DNA from: Candidatus Muproteobacteria bacterium
GTDB lineage: Bacteria > Pseudomonadota > Gammaproteobacteria > Acidiferrobacterales > SPGG2
Direction: 5' to 3'
Assembly: GCA_003251795.1 (NCBI GenBank)
Contig: QKEI01000103.1
Span: 1-62,290, forward strand
Length of the DNA: 62,290 nucleotides
The notes beneath the pieces are model-generated. The model saw only the letters and a program-made list of their open reading frames with translations. It had not been told where the DNA came from and made no database searches. This document shows, piece by piece, positions 8,084 to 17,300 of the stretch. Numbering within the stretch: the first letter of the stretch is position 1; every line of letters starts with the position of its first letter. The translations under genes were made by a program, and so were the position numbers.

Positions 8084-8242
8084 CTATTGCTGTGGCGTAA
8101 TGTCACACCCGTGGCAGCACAAATGAACACCTACGGCCACAATGGTCGCCACCCATAGCACGAACCCCAGGACGACGCCTAGACCTATACCACGCACGGT
8201 ACCCAAGTCATTATTACTCTTGCGGGGCTTTGCGTGTCTCAC
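8084..8242 (-). CDS. Single-pass small membrane protein with Cys/His-rich tail
   Basis: A 52-residue reading frame starting at a GTG eight bases after AGAGG. A basic N-terminus (MRHAKPRKSNN) precedes one hydrophobic helix (GLGVVLGFVLWVATIVAVGV), then HLCCHGCDITPQQ at the C-terminus with three Cys and two His within six residues. The Cys/His cluster could bind metal or heme. No family is recognised. The good ribosome site and membrane-protein logic support it as a real gene. Confidence 0.55.
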   Translation of the reverse strand: MRHAKPRKSNNDLGTVRGIGLGVVLGFVLWVATIVAVGVHLCCHGCDITPQQ

Positions 8243-8336
8243 ACGATCTACCTCTGTTTACACGAGGTTGTTTTGCACGTGGTGACGGCGTCTCGGTTCG
8301 CCCCCGAACGAGACTGAGGGGTGGTGTGTTGCTGCG

Positions 8337-8771
8337 TCAGGCCGCGCGTTTCGAGCTGAAACGCTTGCGACCACCGGAGCGCGAAGGATCGTGCTCAAGG
8401 GGTACGAACGGCCCCTCCTCGTTCACTGTAGTGGTACCGGATTTCACCGGGGTAGATGACGCGATGGCCATTGTCGTAGACCGGCGCAGTGCCTTGACCA
8501 CGCCTACAAAGACAACGACCAGCAATATCACACTGATACTGATCAGAACAATCTCTTTTGCACCCAAGGGCTCCCGGCCGTAACTTGCAGCAAACTGTCC
8601 GACCAGACCCAGCCCCGTGACAGCGAAGGCTATAGCAGTGATCGTAATCAGCGAACCCCCGAACCCCTCTGTCAACCAGCCTGGAGCGCCGGGCTTACGT
8701 GCAACGACCAGTGCCGCCCCGAAAATCAGCACTGCAAGCACACATAGGACAATCCCTATAACGGCAGACAT
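8337..8771 (-). CDS. Hypothetical membrane protein with charged C-terminal tail
   Basis: A 144-residue protein not assigned to a family. Hydrophobic segments lie at about 3-23, 39-62 and 73-92, followed by a soluble tail of about 50 residues ending in the strongly basic SGGRKRFSSKRAA. The layout (three helices then basic tail) would put the tail in the cytoplasm. It stands about 90 bases upstream of the small single-pass gene on the same strand. Confidence 0.5.
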   Translation of the reverse strand: MSAVIGIVLCVLAVLIFGAALVVARKPGAPGWLTEGFGGSLITITAIAFAVTGLGLVGQFAASYGREPLGAKEIVLISISVILLVVVFVGVVKALRRSTTMAIASSTPVKSGTTTVNEEGPFVPLEHDPSRSGGRKRFSSKRAA

Positions 8772-8825
8772 AGCCTTATACCTTTGGCCTAACGCACCCC
8801 TGTCAGGCTCGAGGTTCTTAGAATG

Positions 8826-8855
8826 ACGGGCGCGTCCGTGGACGCGCCCGTTTTA
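8826..8855. terminator. Strong rho-independent-type hairpin with T run
   Basis: ACGGGCGCGTCC at 8826-8837 pairs with GGACGCGCCCGT at 8840-8851 across a 2-base loop and is followed on the + strand by TTTTAT. It lies between two minus-strand genes (8337-8771 and 8881-9036). The U-run is on the + strand only, yet no + gene precedes it, so it may also end the small basic gene on the minus strand. Confidence 0.65.
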
Positions 8856-8880
8856 TCTATCTCGCAGCGAGCATTCACCC

Positions 8881-9036
8881 TTAACTGGGCTTGCGCTCCG
8901 GCATGCGAGGCATCTTTGAAGGACGCGGAGCTTCCGCCGGTTTTGACGTCAGACCGGCAGTGCTCTTTATGCCTTCCTTAGCCTTCATGGAAGCCGCGTC
9001 TTTGTGTTTCATCGGTTTAGTGCCTGAGCCTTTCAT
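8881..9036 (-). CDS. Small very basic protein, 51 residues
   Basis: The ATG at 9036 opens 51 codons to TAA at 8881. The product is rich in Lys, Met, Pro and Ser (MKGSGTKPMKHKDAAS at the start, PSKMPRMPERKPS at the end) and has no hydrophobic segment, so it is probably disordered. No family is recognised. It sits between the two DUF1344 copies and ends just before a strong hairpin. The lack of a clear ribosome site lowers confidence. Confidence 0.4.
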   Translation of the reverse strand: MKGSGTKPMKHKDAASMKAKEGIKSTAGLTSKPAEAPRPSKMPRMPERKPS

Positions 9037-9116
9037 CTTCGTAATTTAAACCTCGTATCTCGATCGTTGATTTCCCGACGAGCAGCGGATGCAAAAAGAC
9101 ACCCGCTACCGCCGAT

Positions 9117-9150
9117 AACTACTGAGCTTTGGAAACTACTGAGCTTTGGA
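9117..9150. repeat. 17-bp tandem duplication across a stop codon
   Basis: AACTACTGAGCTTTGGA occurs twice back to back (9117-9133 and 9134-9150). The second copy contains the last codons and stop of the DUF1344 gene at 9136-9390; the first is untranslated. It looks like a recent slippage or replication duplication with no effect on the protein. Confidence 0.85.
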
Positions 9151-9390
9151 AACTGCGGTGGCGACTTTCTTGCCTTCCTTCATTTCGTAAGAGACGGTCA
9201 CTTCATCGCCCGCCTTCAGCTCTTCCATCGTTACACCCTCAGCCAAAACAAACTGGGTGCCATCTTCCAACAGAACCCAGGCTTCGCTGATATTGATTTC
9301 CTTGACGACGCCCTTGGCATCTTCAGCATTGGCTATACCCACTGCCAGTAACAATGCCAATCCCGACAAGGCTGTAAGAAGCTTTCTCAT
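9136..9390 (-). CDS. DUF1344 periplasmic small protein, copy 2
   Basis: An 84-residue paralogue of the protein at 7680-7934, the same length and with the same plan: signal peptide ending ANAE, then DAKGVVKEINISEAWVLLEDG and DEVTVSYEMKEGKKVAT. The conserved parts suggest duplication inside this lineage. The tail differs (SKAQ versus AKDE). The function is unknown; two copies near a CpxP-like gene and membrane proteins suggest an envelope role, which is inference. Confidence 0.7.
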   Translation of the reverse strand: MRKLLTALSGLALLLAVGIANAEDAKGVVKEINISEAWVLLEDGTQFVLAEGVTMEELKAGDEVTVSYEMKEGKKVATAVSKAQ

Positions 9391-9672
9391 TGTCTATCTC
9401 CATCAAACGGTTTAAGAATTTGGATCCTTTGGCGTCGGTTGCTGACCGCCGATCCTTATAGAGCAAGCGCTATGCCAACGGGACACGCGAAATTTTCGCG
9501 AGAATTCCCCGGAAATTTCCCGCCAACCGCAGCAGGTCGGCCTGGTGCACTGTGGCAGCTTTCCCCAGGCGTGTGGCGTAATGCTACGGCCCGGTCTCAG
9601 CTAGCATTGGGTTTGCCACGCAAAAAAATCGCCACCCCTGTAGAATGTTGTTGCCTGAGAAAGACCCGAAAG

Positions 9673-11292
9673 ATGAGTAGCACGAACCTGAGACCGCACC
9701 TGTCGTATCCCGAATCGGCGGTGCATGCGGGGCGGCTGGAGTGGTTACGCCAGTTTGCTCGGCCTTTCAGTCGCGGCGTCAGGTATAAGCTGGTGCTAGT
9801 CAGCCTGGCGATCCTGATAGCGGTATCGTTTGGATTCCTGCTGTTGCATCGGGTGATATCCTCAAGCTGGATCGACGAGGACCTTCGTGATCGCGCTGTC
9901 ACCTTTGGACAGGAGATCTCTGCCACCCTGGAAGACCAGGAGGAATTCGGGAGTGGACCGGCTCTTGGAAGCAATATCCGGCGGATGATGGCAGTACGCA
10001 CCAACGTGCTGCAGATCGATATCCTCAAGTTCACGCCCGAGGGCACAGTGGTGGTGGCCTCCAGCCACATGCACAGGCGCTTGCCTTTTAGTCGCGCCGA
10101 CGGTCAGCGCGCGCAGCAAGGAAAACCGGTCTCTAGGCTGGCCGACGTGGGCGGCACGCGCGCCTGGGACACGTTGGTACCAGTTTCCTTCAAGGGTGAT
10201 ATCGTCGGTGCGGTAGGCACACGTTTTTCCCTGGAACACGCCGACCGCCTACACTTCCGCATTAATTTATGGGCCCTGGTCTTCACCGGTATTTCAGTCA
10301 TCATCATGGGTTACCTGATGGTGCTCGCGGTAACCTACGTCGTTAACCGGCCTGTCAGCGGTATCCTATCAGCCATACAACAGGTGCGTGACGGCGGTAC
10401 CACTGCTCACGTGAAGGTTGTCAGTGGTGACGAGTTCGAAATTCTGGCAAACCATTTCAACGAAATGATGGTGAGGATCAACAACTTCAACACAGAGCTA
10501 GATAAACGCATCAAGACAGCGACGCGCGAACTGGACAAGAAATACCAAGAGGTCCAGCGCCTGAACACAATGCTTTACATAACACAACGTAAACTCAGTC
10601 AGGCCGAACGCTTGGCGGTAGCCGGCCGTGTGGTCGCTCAAGTGGCACACGAGGTCGGCACACCACTGCATTCCATCGCGGGTCATCTGGAACTGTTGCG
10701 CTCCGAGCTCTCTCCGGAGCTAGCTGGCGGGGCCGCCAGGCGGTTGGAAATTGTCGAGGACCAGGTGGCGCGCGTGTCCGCTGTGATCCGCCAGCTGCTG
10801 GATCTTGTAAGGAGAGACCGCCCGGTCTTCTCCCCTGTCGACATCGCCCGCTTGACCCAGGATTGTGCGGCGCTCGTATCTCCAGGCATGACCGCTGCCG
10901 GTCTTTCGCTGCACTTACACGTTGACTCGGATCTGCCTTCAGTCAACGGCGATCGCGACCAGCTTATGCAAGTAGTACTTAACCTGCTATCGAACGCGCT
11001 CGACGCGACGCCGGCGGGTGGTGCGATTACCGTCAGCGCAAAACGAGGTAGGGACAAGGGGCATATTGAGATCGTCGTGGAAGACACCGGGGTCGGCATA
11101 GCAGCGACACGACAAAAAGAAATCTTCGAACCGTTCGTGAGCTCGAAACCGGCCGGTCAGGGTACGGGGCTTGGTCTCTATATCGCTTCCCAGATCGTGC
11201 GCGAACACGGTGGGCGCATAAAAGTGAAAAGCATAGAGGCCCAAGGAAGCACCTTGACCGTCATCCTGCCCGCTGCCAAGGAACAGCAGTGA
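9673..11292 (+). CDS. Membrane histidine kinase paired with a sigma-54 activator
   Basis: A 539-residue kinase. Transmembrane helices at about 40-58 and 199-221 bound a periplasmic sensor of about 140 residues. A HAMP segment and a coiled coil (TELDKRIKTATRELDKKYQEV) lead to His326 in VAQVAHEVGTPLHSIAGHL, the NtrB/ZraS-like H box. The ATPase part shows LNLLSNALDATP, DTGVGI and GTGLGLYIASQIVREHGG. The stop codon overlaps the start of the regulator gene by four bases, so the two are translationally coupled. The signal is not readable; metal or envelope stress is usual for this subgroup. ATG 9673 was chosen because upstream residues are not protein-like. Confidence 0.85.
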   Translation: MSSTNLRPHLSYPESAVHAGRLEWLRQFARPFSRGVRYKLVLVSLAILIAVSFGFLLLHRVISSSWIDEDLRDRAVTFGQEISATLEDQEEFGSGPALGSNIRRMMAVRTNVLQIDILKFTPEGTVVVASSHMHRRLPFSRADGQRAQQGKPVSRLADVGGTRAWDTLVPVSFKGDIVGAVGTRFSLEHADRLHFRINLWALVFTGISVIIMGYLMVLAVTYVVNRPVSGILSAIQQVRDGGTTAHVKVVSGDEFEILANHFNEMMVRINNFNTELDKRIKTATRELDKKYQEVQRLNTMLYITQRKLSQAERLAVAGRVVAQVAHEVGTPLHSIAGHLELLRSELSPELAGGAARRLEIVEDQVARVSAVIRQLLDLVRRDRPVFSPVDIARLTQDCAALVSPGMTAAGLSLHLHVDSDLPSVNGDRDQLMQVVLNLLSNALDATPAGGAITVSAKRGRDKGHIEIVVEDTGVGIAATRQKEIFEPFVSSKPAGQGTGLGLYIASQIVREHGGRIKVKSIEAQGSTLTVILPAAKEQQ

Positions 11293-12644
11293 CGACCGCC
11301 CCTGCAAGCATCCTCATTGCCGACGACGATCCGGTCGCGCGCGAGCTGTTAGTAGAGGTGCTGGCGGCCGAGGGCTATGCACCCATCGCCGCTGCAGGCG
11401 GGGCCGAGGCTGTGCGACTTGCGGAAGAAACCTCGTGCCAACTTGCGCTCATCGATCTCAAGATGCCAGATTATGATGGAATGCAGGTACTGCAACGGCT
11501 CAAGAGCTCGCAGCCGGATCTTCCCGTAATCATCGTGACGGCGTTCGCCGACATGGACACGGCCGTGGCTGCGATCCGCGCCGGCGCACACGATTATCTC
11601 TCTAAACCTTTTCGCATGGACGAGATCAAGGAAACCGTCCGCCGCACGCTAAGAGCAACCAGACGCAGCCGCAGCCACAAGGATTCTGCACTTAAGCTCG
11701 GTTCCGAGCAGCTCGTGGGAAAATCACCGGCCATGGTCGCGGTGTACAAGCTCGTAGCGCGCGTGGCAAACAGTGACGCGACTGTGCTGATCACTGGTGA
11801 AACCGGAACGGGTAAGGAGCAAGTGGCGCGCGCCATTCATCAGGCGAGTCAGCGTGCAAAAGAACCGTTTGTGGCGGTCGATTGCACGGCACTTCCAGAG
11901 ACGTTGTTCGAGTCAGAGCTCTTTGGTCATGAGCGTGGCGCCTTCACCGGGGCCCACAGTCAACGCCGGGGTATGCTTGAAGCCGCCGGCTCTGGAAGCT
12001 GCTTTCTCGACGAAATCGGAGAGCTCTCTCCGGCACTGCAGGCGAAGTTGCTGCGGGCCCTACAAGAGAAAGCCATCCGGCGGGTCGGCGGCAATCAGAC
12101 CATTCCTCTGCGCGCACGCATCATTGCCGCCACTAATCGCGATCTGGCACGGCTCGTGCGTCAGCACGCGTTTCGAGAAGACCTGCTTTATCGGCTTGAC
12201 GTCATGCGTGTGGACGTTCCGCCGTTGCGCGAACGGCCGGAGGATGTCCCTCTGCTGATCGAGCACTTTGTTAATAAGTATGGTGACAGGGAAGGTGCGC
12301 CAACAATCGCGCCGGAAACGATGGCGGTGCTCTGCGCTTACGACTGGCCGGGAAACGTACGCCAGCTGGAAAATATTATCCACCGTGCTCTAGCCGTTAG
12401 CCCCGGCGCCACTATCTTTCCGGAAGATCTGCCGCTCCAGATCAGGGGGAGTAAGGGGGCCCCGGGCGAAACCACCGACAGCCCCGTGATGAACCTGAAA
12501 CAGCTAAAAAAGCGCCACGTGCTAGAGGTGCTGGATCAGGTCGGCGGCAACAAACTGCGGGCGGCACAGATTCTTGGCATTGACCGGCGTACGCTTTATC
12601 GCATCCTTGAGCGCGCCGAAAACGCCGAAGACAAGACGCGATGA
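11289..12644 (+). CDS. NtrC-family sigma-54-dependent response regulator
   Basis: A 451-residue activator. Receiver with phospho-acceptor Asp56 in LIDLKMPD and Lys107 in SKPF; AAA+ domain with Walker A GETGTGKE (about 170-177), the sigma-54 contact loop GAFTGA at 217-222 and the Walker B FLDEIGEL; a Fis-type helix-turn-helix at the end (NKLRAAQILGIDRRTLYRIL). It would remodel sigma-54 RNA polymerase at enhancer-dependent promoters. The gene starts with GTG inside the kinase stop and itself overlaps the next start by four bases. I could not find a convincing -24/-12 element in front of this operon. Confidence 0.92.
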   Translation: MTTAPASILIADDDPVARELLVEVLAAEGYAPIAAAGGAEAVRLAEETSCQLALIDLKMPDYDGMQVLQRLKSSQPDLPVIIVTAFADMDTAVAAIRAGAHDYLSKPFRMDEIKETVRRTLRATRRSRSHKDSALKLGSEQLVGKSPAMVAVYKLVARVANSDATVLITGETGTGKEQVARAIHQASQRAKEPFVAVDCTALPETLFESELFGHERGAFTGAHSQRRGMLEAAGSGSCFLDEIGELSPALQAKLLRALQEKAIRRVGGNQTIPLRARIIAATNRDLARLVRQHAFREDLLYRLDVMRVDVPPLRERPEDVPLLIEHFVNKYGDREGAPTIAPETMAVLCAYDWPGNVRQLENIIHRALAVSPGATIFPEDLPLQIRGSKGAPGETTDSPVMNLKQLKKRHVLEVLDQVGGNKLRAAQILGIDRRTLYRILERAENAEDKTR

Positions 12645-13393
12645 AATGGTTCGCGCTGGTCGCGCTCACCGCTAGCCTCAGTGCCTGCGTCACCGCACAC
12701 CAGGCAGACAGCCGTGCCCATGTCATCAGTCAAACGCTGACATCCACGGTTCAGCTGCTCGACATGCGCAAGGACGGCACACGTCGCGCCGGCTCAGGTG
12801 TGGTGTTAGGCCCCGCGCGCAATCCAGAGCTCACACTGATCCTCACGACCAAGCATCTGCTGTCCCCCATGACGGAGCAGACAGTTATGGTCATGGACCC
12901 ACTGTGGCGCAAGCAGGTCGTAGCCACGATAGTGGCGGTGAGTGCCGAACACGACCTAGCGTTGCTCGAGGTCGGGGGCGACCTCACTCTCACGCCGGTG
13001 GCATTGAAGACTCGGGCGCGCTTGGGCGACCCCATCTGGGTGGTAGCATTTCCCTGGGGACGCCGCCGTACGATCGTAAGCGGCGTAGTGAGCCAAATCG
13101 CATGGGACGAAGAACAACACACTGAGGTACCGATCGAAGGACCGGTGAAACTAGTTGATGCGCCAGTAAGCTACGGTACTAGTGGTGGCGGCGTCTATGA
13201 TGCGACCACAGGTGGGTTGCTCGGGCTCGTGCGCGGCTATCGTTCGGCGGAGCTTGCCGTTCCCGGTTCTGAATCGGCGGTACTGAAGATTCCAGTCGCT
13301 GGAGAAACAACGGTAGTCTCCACGGAAGACATTCGCCGATTTCTCAGGACGCAAGACCTCGAGCATCTATTCGATCAATCCGCTGAGCGTTAA
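12641..13393 (+). CDS. Trypsin-like serine protease lipoprotein
   Basis: A 250-residue protein with a lipobox (LSAC, acylated Cys16), so it should be anchored in the envelope. The catalytic triad of the S1/HtrA fold is visible: His in ILTTKHLL, Asp in SAEHDLALLEV, Ser in YGTSGGGVYD. There is no PDZ domain. Its ATG overlaps the regulator stop (ATGA), making it the third gene of a kinase-regulator-protease operon. The coupling suggests the protease takes part in the same signalling circuit, perhaps by processing the sensor. Confidence 0.78.
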   Translation: MKWFALVALTASLSACVTAHQADSRAHVISQTLTSTVQLLDMRKDGTRRAGSGVVLGPARNPELTLILTTKHLLSPMTEQTVMVMDPLWRKQVVATIVAVSAEHDLALLEVGGDLTLTPVALKTRARLGDPIWVVAFPWGRRRTIVSGVVSQIAWDEEQHTEVPIEGPVKLVDAPVSYGTSGGGVYDATTGGLLGLVRGYRSAELAVPGSESAVLKIPVAGETTVVSTEDIRRFLRTQDLEHLFDQSAER

Positions 13394-13428
13394 GAGCGCC
13401 GGCAGACCTCATGCTCGCCCGCAGTGGT

Positions 13429-13451
13429 CTGCTGTTGCGATGCAACAGCAG
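13429..13451. terminator. Hairpin after the kinase-regulator-protease operon
   Basis: CTGCTGTTGC (13429-13438) and GCAACAGCAG (13442-13451) form a perfect 10-bp stem with a 3-base loop, 36 bases after the protease stop. No U run follows, so termination may be weak or factor-assisted. Confidence 0.5.
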
Positions 13452-13563
13452 CTAGCCGAGACCCTATGGGACGGTTTGTTGACGTAGATCATAGTCACCG
13501 CGGGTTTCTGCTGCATAAGCTTTGATAAGCTAGAAATGGTATGGTCGCTGAAGGAATCCAGTC

Positions 13564-13884
13564 ATGCTTACCAAAAAGGAACGTGACGCAATCCGCGAGG
13601 CTATCAACCAGGCGGTTGACTCGTGCAGGGATTGTCAGACCAGTACCGAGGTATTTGGCGTGTGGGGGGATGTTGCACTGCGCGACGCCCCACGGCTGCT
13701 CGACGCGCTTGACAAGGCCGACCAAGAGATCGAACGTCTGCGCGAAGTCGTCGCGAGACTCTATAAGGTGGTGAATCTAGCCTCGCTCACCGAATGTGAT
13801 CACAAGTGCCTGACTAAAGAAACGCAACACCAGCTTTTCGCTTTGTTAGGCGAAGCCCGCGCGGTAATGGGGCAGCTCAAATAG
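13564..13884 (+). CDS. Hypothetical coiled-coil protein, 106 residues
   Basis: I do not recognise a family. The product is soluble and helical. It has a C-x2-C pair near residue 21 (DSCRDCQTS), a central coiled coil (LLDALDKADQEIERLREVVARLY), then an ECDHKC pair, and a helical end. The two Cys/His pairs might bind a metal. A palindrome resembling an FNR box with two mismatches lies at 13,479-13,492, 72 bases upstream, but it is too degenerate to count. Confidence 0.55.
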   Translation: MLTKKERDAIREAINQAVDSCRDCQTSTEVFGVWGDVALRDAPRLLDALDKADQEIERLREVVARLYKVVNLASLTECDHKCLTKETQHQLFALLGEARAVMGQLK

Positions 13885-13975
13885 TTCCTAGGCATTGATA
13901 ACTCAGCGACAACCGCCGAGCTGTGTTTACCGGGGTCACCCGCCCAGGCAGGCCTAACCAAGCTATCGCTAGGGG

Positions 13976-14275
13976 CTAGGCAACGGACCGATAGTCCTCG
14001 TCGTTGGCCGCTTTCGCGTTACGTTCTTGCGCTTTCGCCGCTTCCTGCTCGTGTGGCTTGACGTCCGGTACTGACGCCGTGTGCAAGACCGCTCTTTGCT
14101 CGTCTCCCCAGCTGGACCTTTCGGCACCGACATGCACGCGCCAATATAAACGGCGCAGGTAACCGGATACACCAAGCAACATTCGTCCGAGCGCTTCACC
14201 CCGGCGGATATGTCGCTGGATGCTGGCAGGTTGTCTCGACGGGTCAGTCTGGTACTGATCCAAAGTGGATTTCAT
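13976..14275 (-). CDS. Hypothetical small polar protein, 99 residues
   Basis: No family is recognised. The N-terminal half has an amphipathic helix (RGEALGRMLLGVSGYLRRLYWRV) and the C-terminal half is charged and probably disordered (PHEQEAAKAQERNAKAAND). ATG 14275 is chosen; the ribosome site is poor. It lies downstream of the RND pump region in opposite genomic context and may or may not be expressed. Confidence 0.35.
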   Translation of the reverse strand: MKSTLDQYQTDPSRQPASIQRHIRRGEALGRMLLGVSGYLRRLYWRVHVGAERSSWGDEQRAVLHTASVPDVKPHEQEAAKAQERNAKAANDEDYRSVA

Positions 14276-14345
14276 GATCGTTAAATGCGGTCTCGGATGA
14301 CCGCTTTCAAGCTTGGGCGTTGAACACATTAGACAACGCACTAGG

Positions 14346-17300
14346 TCAGGCGTTCTTGCGTGCGGCCTTGTTGTGCATGAATGTGTAGTAGAGCACTGGA
14401 ATCACTAGCAGCGTAAGAAGGGTCGAGACGAAAATGCCGAAAATAAGCGACACCGCCAGACCGTTAAAGATTGGATCGTCAAGTATAAAAAAGGCACCCA
14501 GCATCGCGGCTAGCGCCGTCAATACAATCGGCCGTGCTCGCACGGCACCGGCACGGATCACCGCCTCATCGAAGGCCGTACCTTTACTGACTTCGTTGTT
14601 AATGAAATCGACCAGCAGGATGGAGTTGCGCACAATGATACCGGCGAGCGCGATCATGCCGATCATCGAGGTGGCTGTGAACTTGGCCCCTAACAGCGCA
14701 TGCCCAGGAAGCACACCGATTACTGTCAGCGGGATCGGCGCCATGATGATCAACGGCACCAGGTAGGAACGAAACTGACCGACCACCAGCAAATAGATCA
14801 ACACCACCCCAGCCGCATAGGCAATACCCATATCGCGAAAAGTTTCGTAGGTAATCTGCCACTCGCCGTCCCACTTGAGCGCATAGGCATAAGGGTTCGT
14901 CGGTTGCGCAACAAAATACTGCGGCAACGGCGTACCGAGCTCCGTGGCGATGTCACCGAGGCGCGAGGCAATCGCCGCCATGCCGTACAATGGACTGTCG
15001 AGCGTGCCAGCCATGTCACTCACCACATAGACCACCGGCAACAGGTCTTTCTGATAAATTGCCTGCTCGCGTGTTTGTTGGCTAACCTTCACGATCTCGG
15101 ACAGTGGCACCAGTTTCCCGCCAGCGCCACGGACCTTGAAGGCCAGCACACTGTCGGGGTCGGACTTTTCACCTTCTGTAAACTCTACCCGTATCGGTAG
15201 CGCATATTTCACGTTGGCGCCGTGTAGGTAACTCACATCCTCGCCACCGAGTAACGTAGTGACAACCGCCACCACTGAAGTCTGCGATACGCCCAGCAAT
15301 GCGGCGCGCTGGCGGTCAACCTGGACCACGAGCTCTCGCCCTGGGGCAGTGATGCTGTCATCGACATCAACGATACCGGGGACCTGTTCGAACACGGCGC
15401 GCACCTTCCGCGCGATCCGCATCTGTCCCTCGTAATCGAGCCCATAGATCTCCGCCACCAGCGGTGCCAACACCGGCGGTCCCGGCGGCACCTCAACAAT
15501 TTTGATGCTCACCCCTTCGTGGTGAAGTCTTGATTGCAGCAACTGCCGCACGCCTTGGGCAATAGCATGGCTATGTACTTTGCGCTTGTGCGGGTCCGCC
15601 AGATTCACTTGGATATCCCCCATGAACGGTTGCTGCCGCAGGTAGTACTGCCGCACCAGACCGTTGAAACCGATGGGGCCGGCCGTGCCGGCGTAGCTCT
15701 GATAATCAGTCACCTGGGGCACGCGCGAGAGCAGATCGCCGATATCATCGAGCACCCGTGCAGTTTGTTCCAGACTCGTGCCCTCTGGCATGTCCACCAC
15801 CACTTGGAATTCCGACTTGTTGTCGAACGGAAGCATTTTCAGCACGACTGCCTTGAACATGACCAACGAAAGTGAAATCGCAATCAATACCAACACCGCC
15901 ACCGCTAAGGCGCGCCGTCTTGTGCGCGCGTTTTTGCCACGCAAGAACGCTCCCACCAACAGATTAAACCAGGGATACAAGCGCGTCTCCGCCTGACGTT
16001 CCTGCTCCCCTTCATGTCCTGCAACGTTGCCGGTTACGCGATAGGTCAACCACGGTGTGACGACAAAGGCAACAGCCAGTGAGATCAACATGCCCATACT
16101 GGCGTTGATCGGGATCGGACTCATGTAGGGTCCCATGAGCCCCGTTACAAAGGCCATCGGCAGCAACGCGGCGATTACCGTTAAGGTAGCGAGGATTGTC
16201 GGACCGCCTACTTCGTCCACTGCCAGCGGTATCGCCCGAAACAAGTCCTTTTCGCCCTTTTGCCGATGACGATGAATGTTCTCGACCACGACAATGGCAT
16301 CATCCACCAGGATACCGATGGAGAAAATGAGCGCAAACAGCGACACCCGATTGATCGTGAAGCCGTAGGCCCAAGATGCAAACAGCGTGACCGCGAGTGT
16401 GACGATCACTGCCGCGCCAACGATGAGTGCCTCGCGCCAGCCCATCGTCAGCCATACCAACACCACTACGGAGATGGTGGCGAACAGTAGCTTCTGGATG
16501 AGCTTGCGCGCCTTGGCATCAGCGGTCTCGCCATAGTTGCGGGTAATTGTGACGGCAACACCATCGGGAATAAAGATTCCTTTCAGCTGCTCGACACGCT
16601 GAATAACCTGGTCTGCTACCTGTACTGCATTGCTTCCAGACTTCTTTGCCACGGTCAGCGTCACCGCTGGAAACCGACCGTGCACCGTGATGCCTTTCGC
16701 TGGCGCCGCCGGGCCAGTAGCGAAATTCACATACGACGCAGGAAAATCCGGCCCATGGCGCACCTGCGCCACATCGGAAAGATACACTGGCCGACCGCCG
16801 TGCAGACCCACAACCAGCCCGGCTACTTCCTCGGCGCTACCGAGCAAGGTGCCGGCTTTGACCAACACTTCTTGGTTGTCGACCACCACCGCGCTGCTAT
16901 CGCTCGAGCGGTTGGCACTCGCAATCGCATTGCGCAGATCGTCCAGCGCGATACCGTAACCGGCGAGCTTCGGGGGTTCCAGCAACACATGCACCACGCG
17001 TTCTGGCCCGCCGATGGTGCGAATGTCGCGGGTATTAGGAACACGCTTGAGCTCGGCCTCGAGCGCGTGCGCAACCTGCAACAGGTCATAAGCGCCGCGT
17101 TGCGTGTCTTCAGTCCACAGCGTTATGGCAACAATCGGTACGTCGTCGATACCGCGTGCCCGCACGATCGGCTGGCCAACACCGAGCGTTGGCGGCAACC
17201 AGTCTTGGTTGGAGAAAACCTTGTCGTACAGCCGAATGATCGCATCGGTGCGATTTTCGCCGACTTCAAACTCCACGGTCAGCACCGCTAGGCCGGGATG

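Noticed and set aside
9439-9672. Sigma-54 promoter or longer N-terminus upstream of the kinase at 9,673
   Set aside because: No GG-N10-GC element fitting -24/-12 was found, and the upstream residues are not protein-like.
13479-13492. FNR-like palindrome TTGACGTAGATCAT upstream of the 13,564 gene
   Set aside because: Two mismatches, one in each half, and no -10 at the class-II spacing. Outside the island and weaker than all listed boxes.
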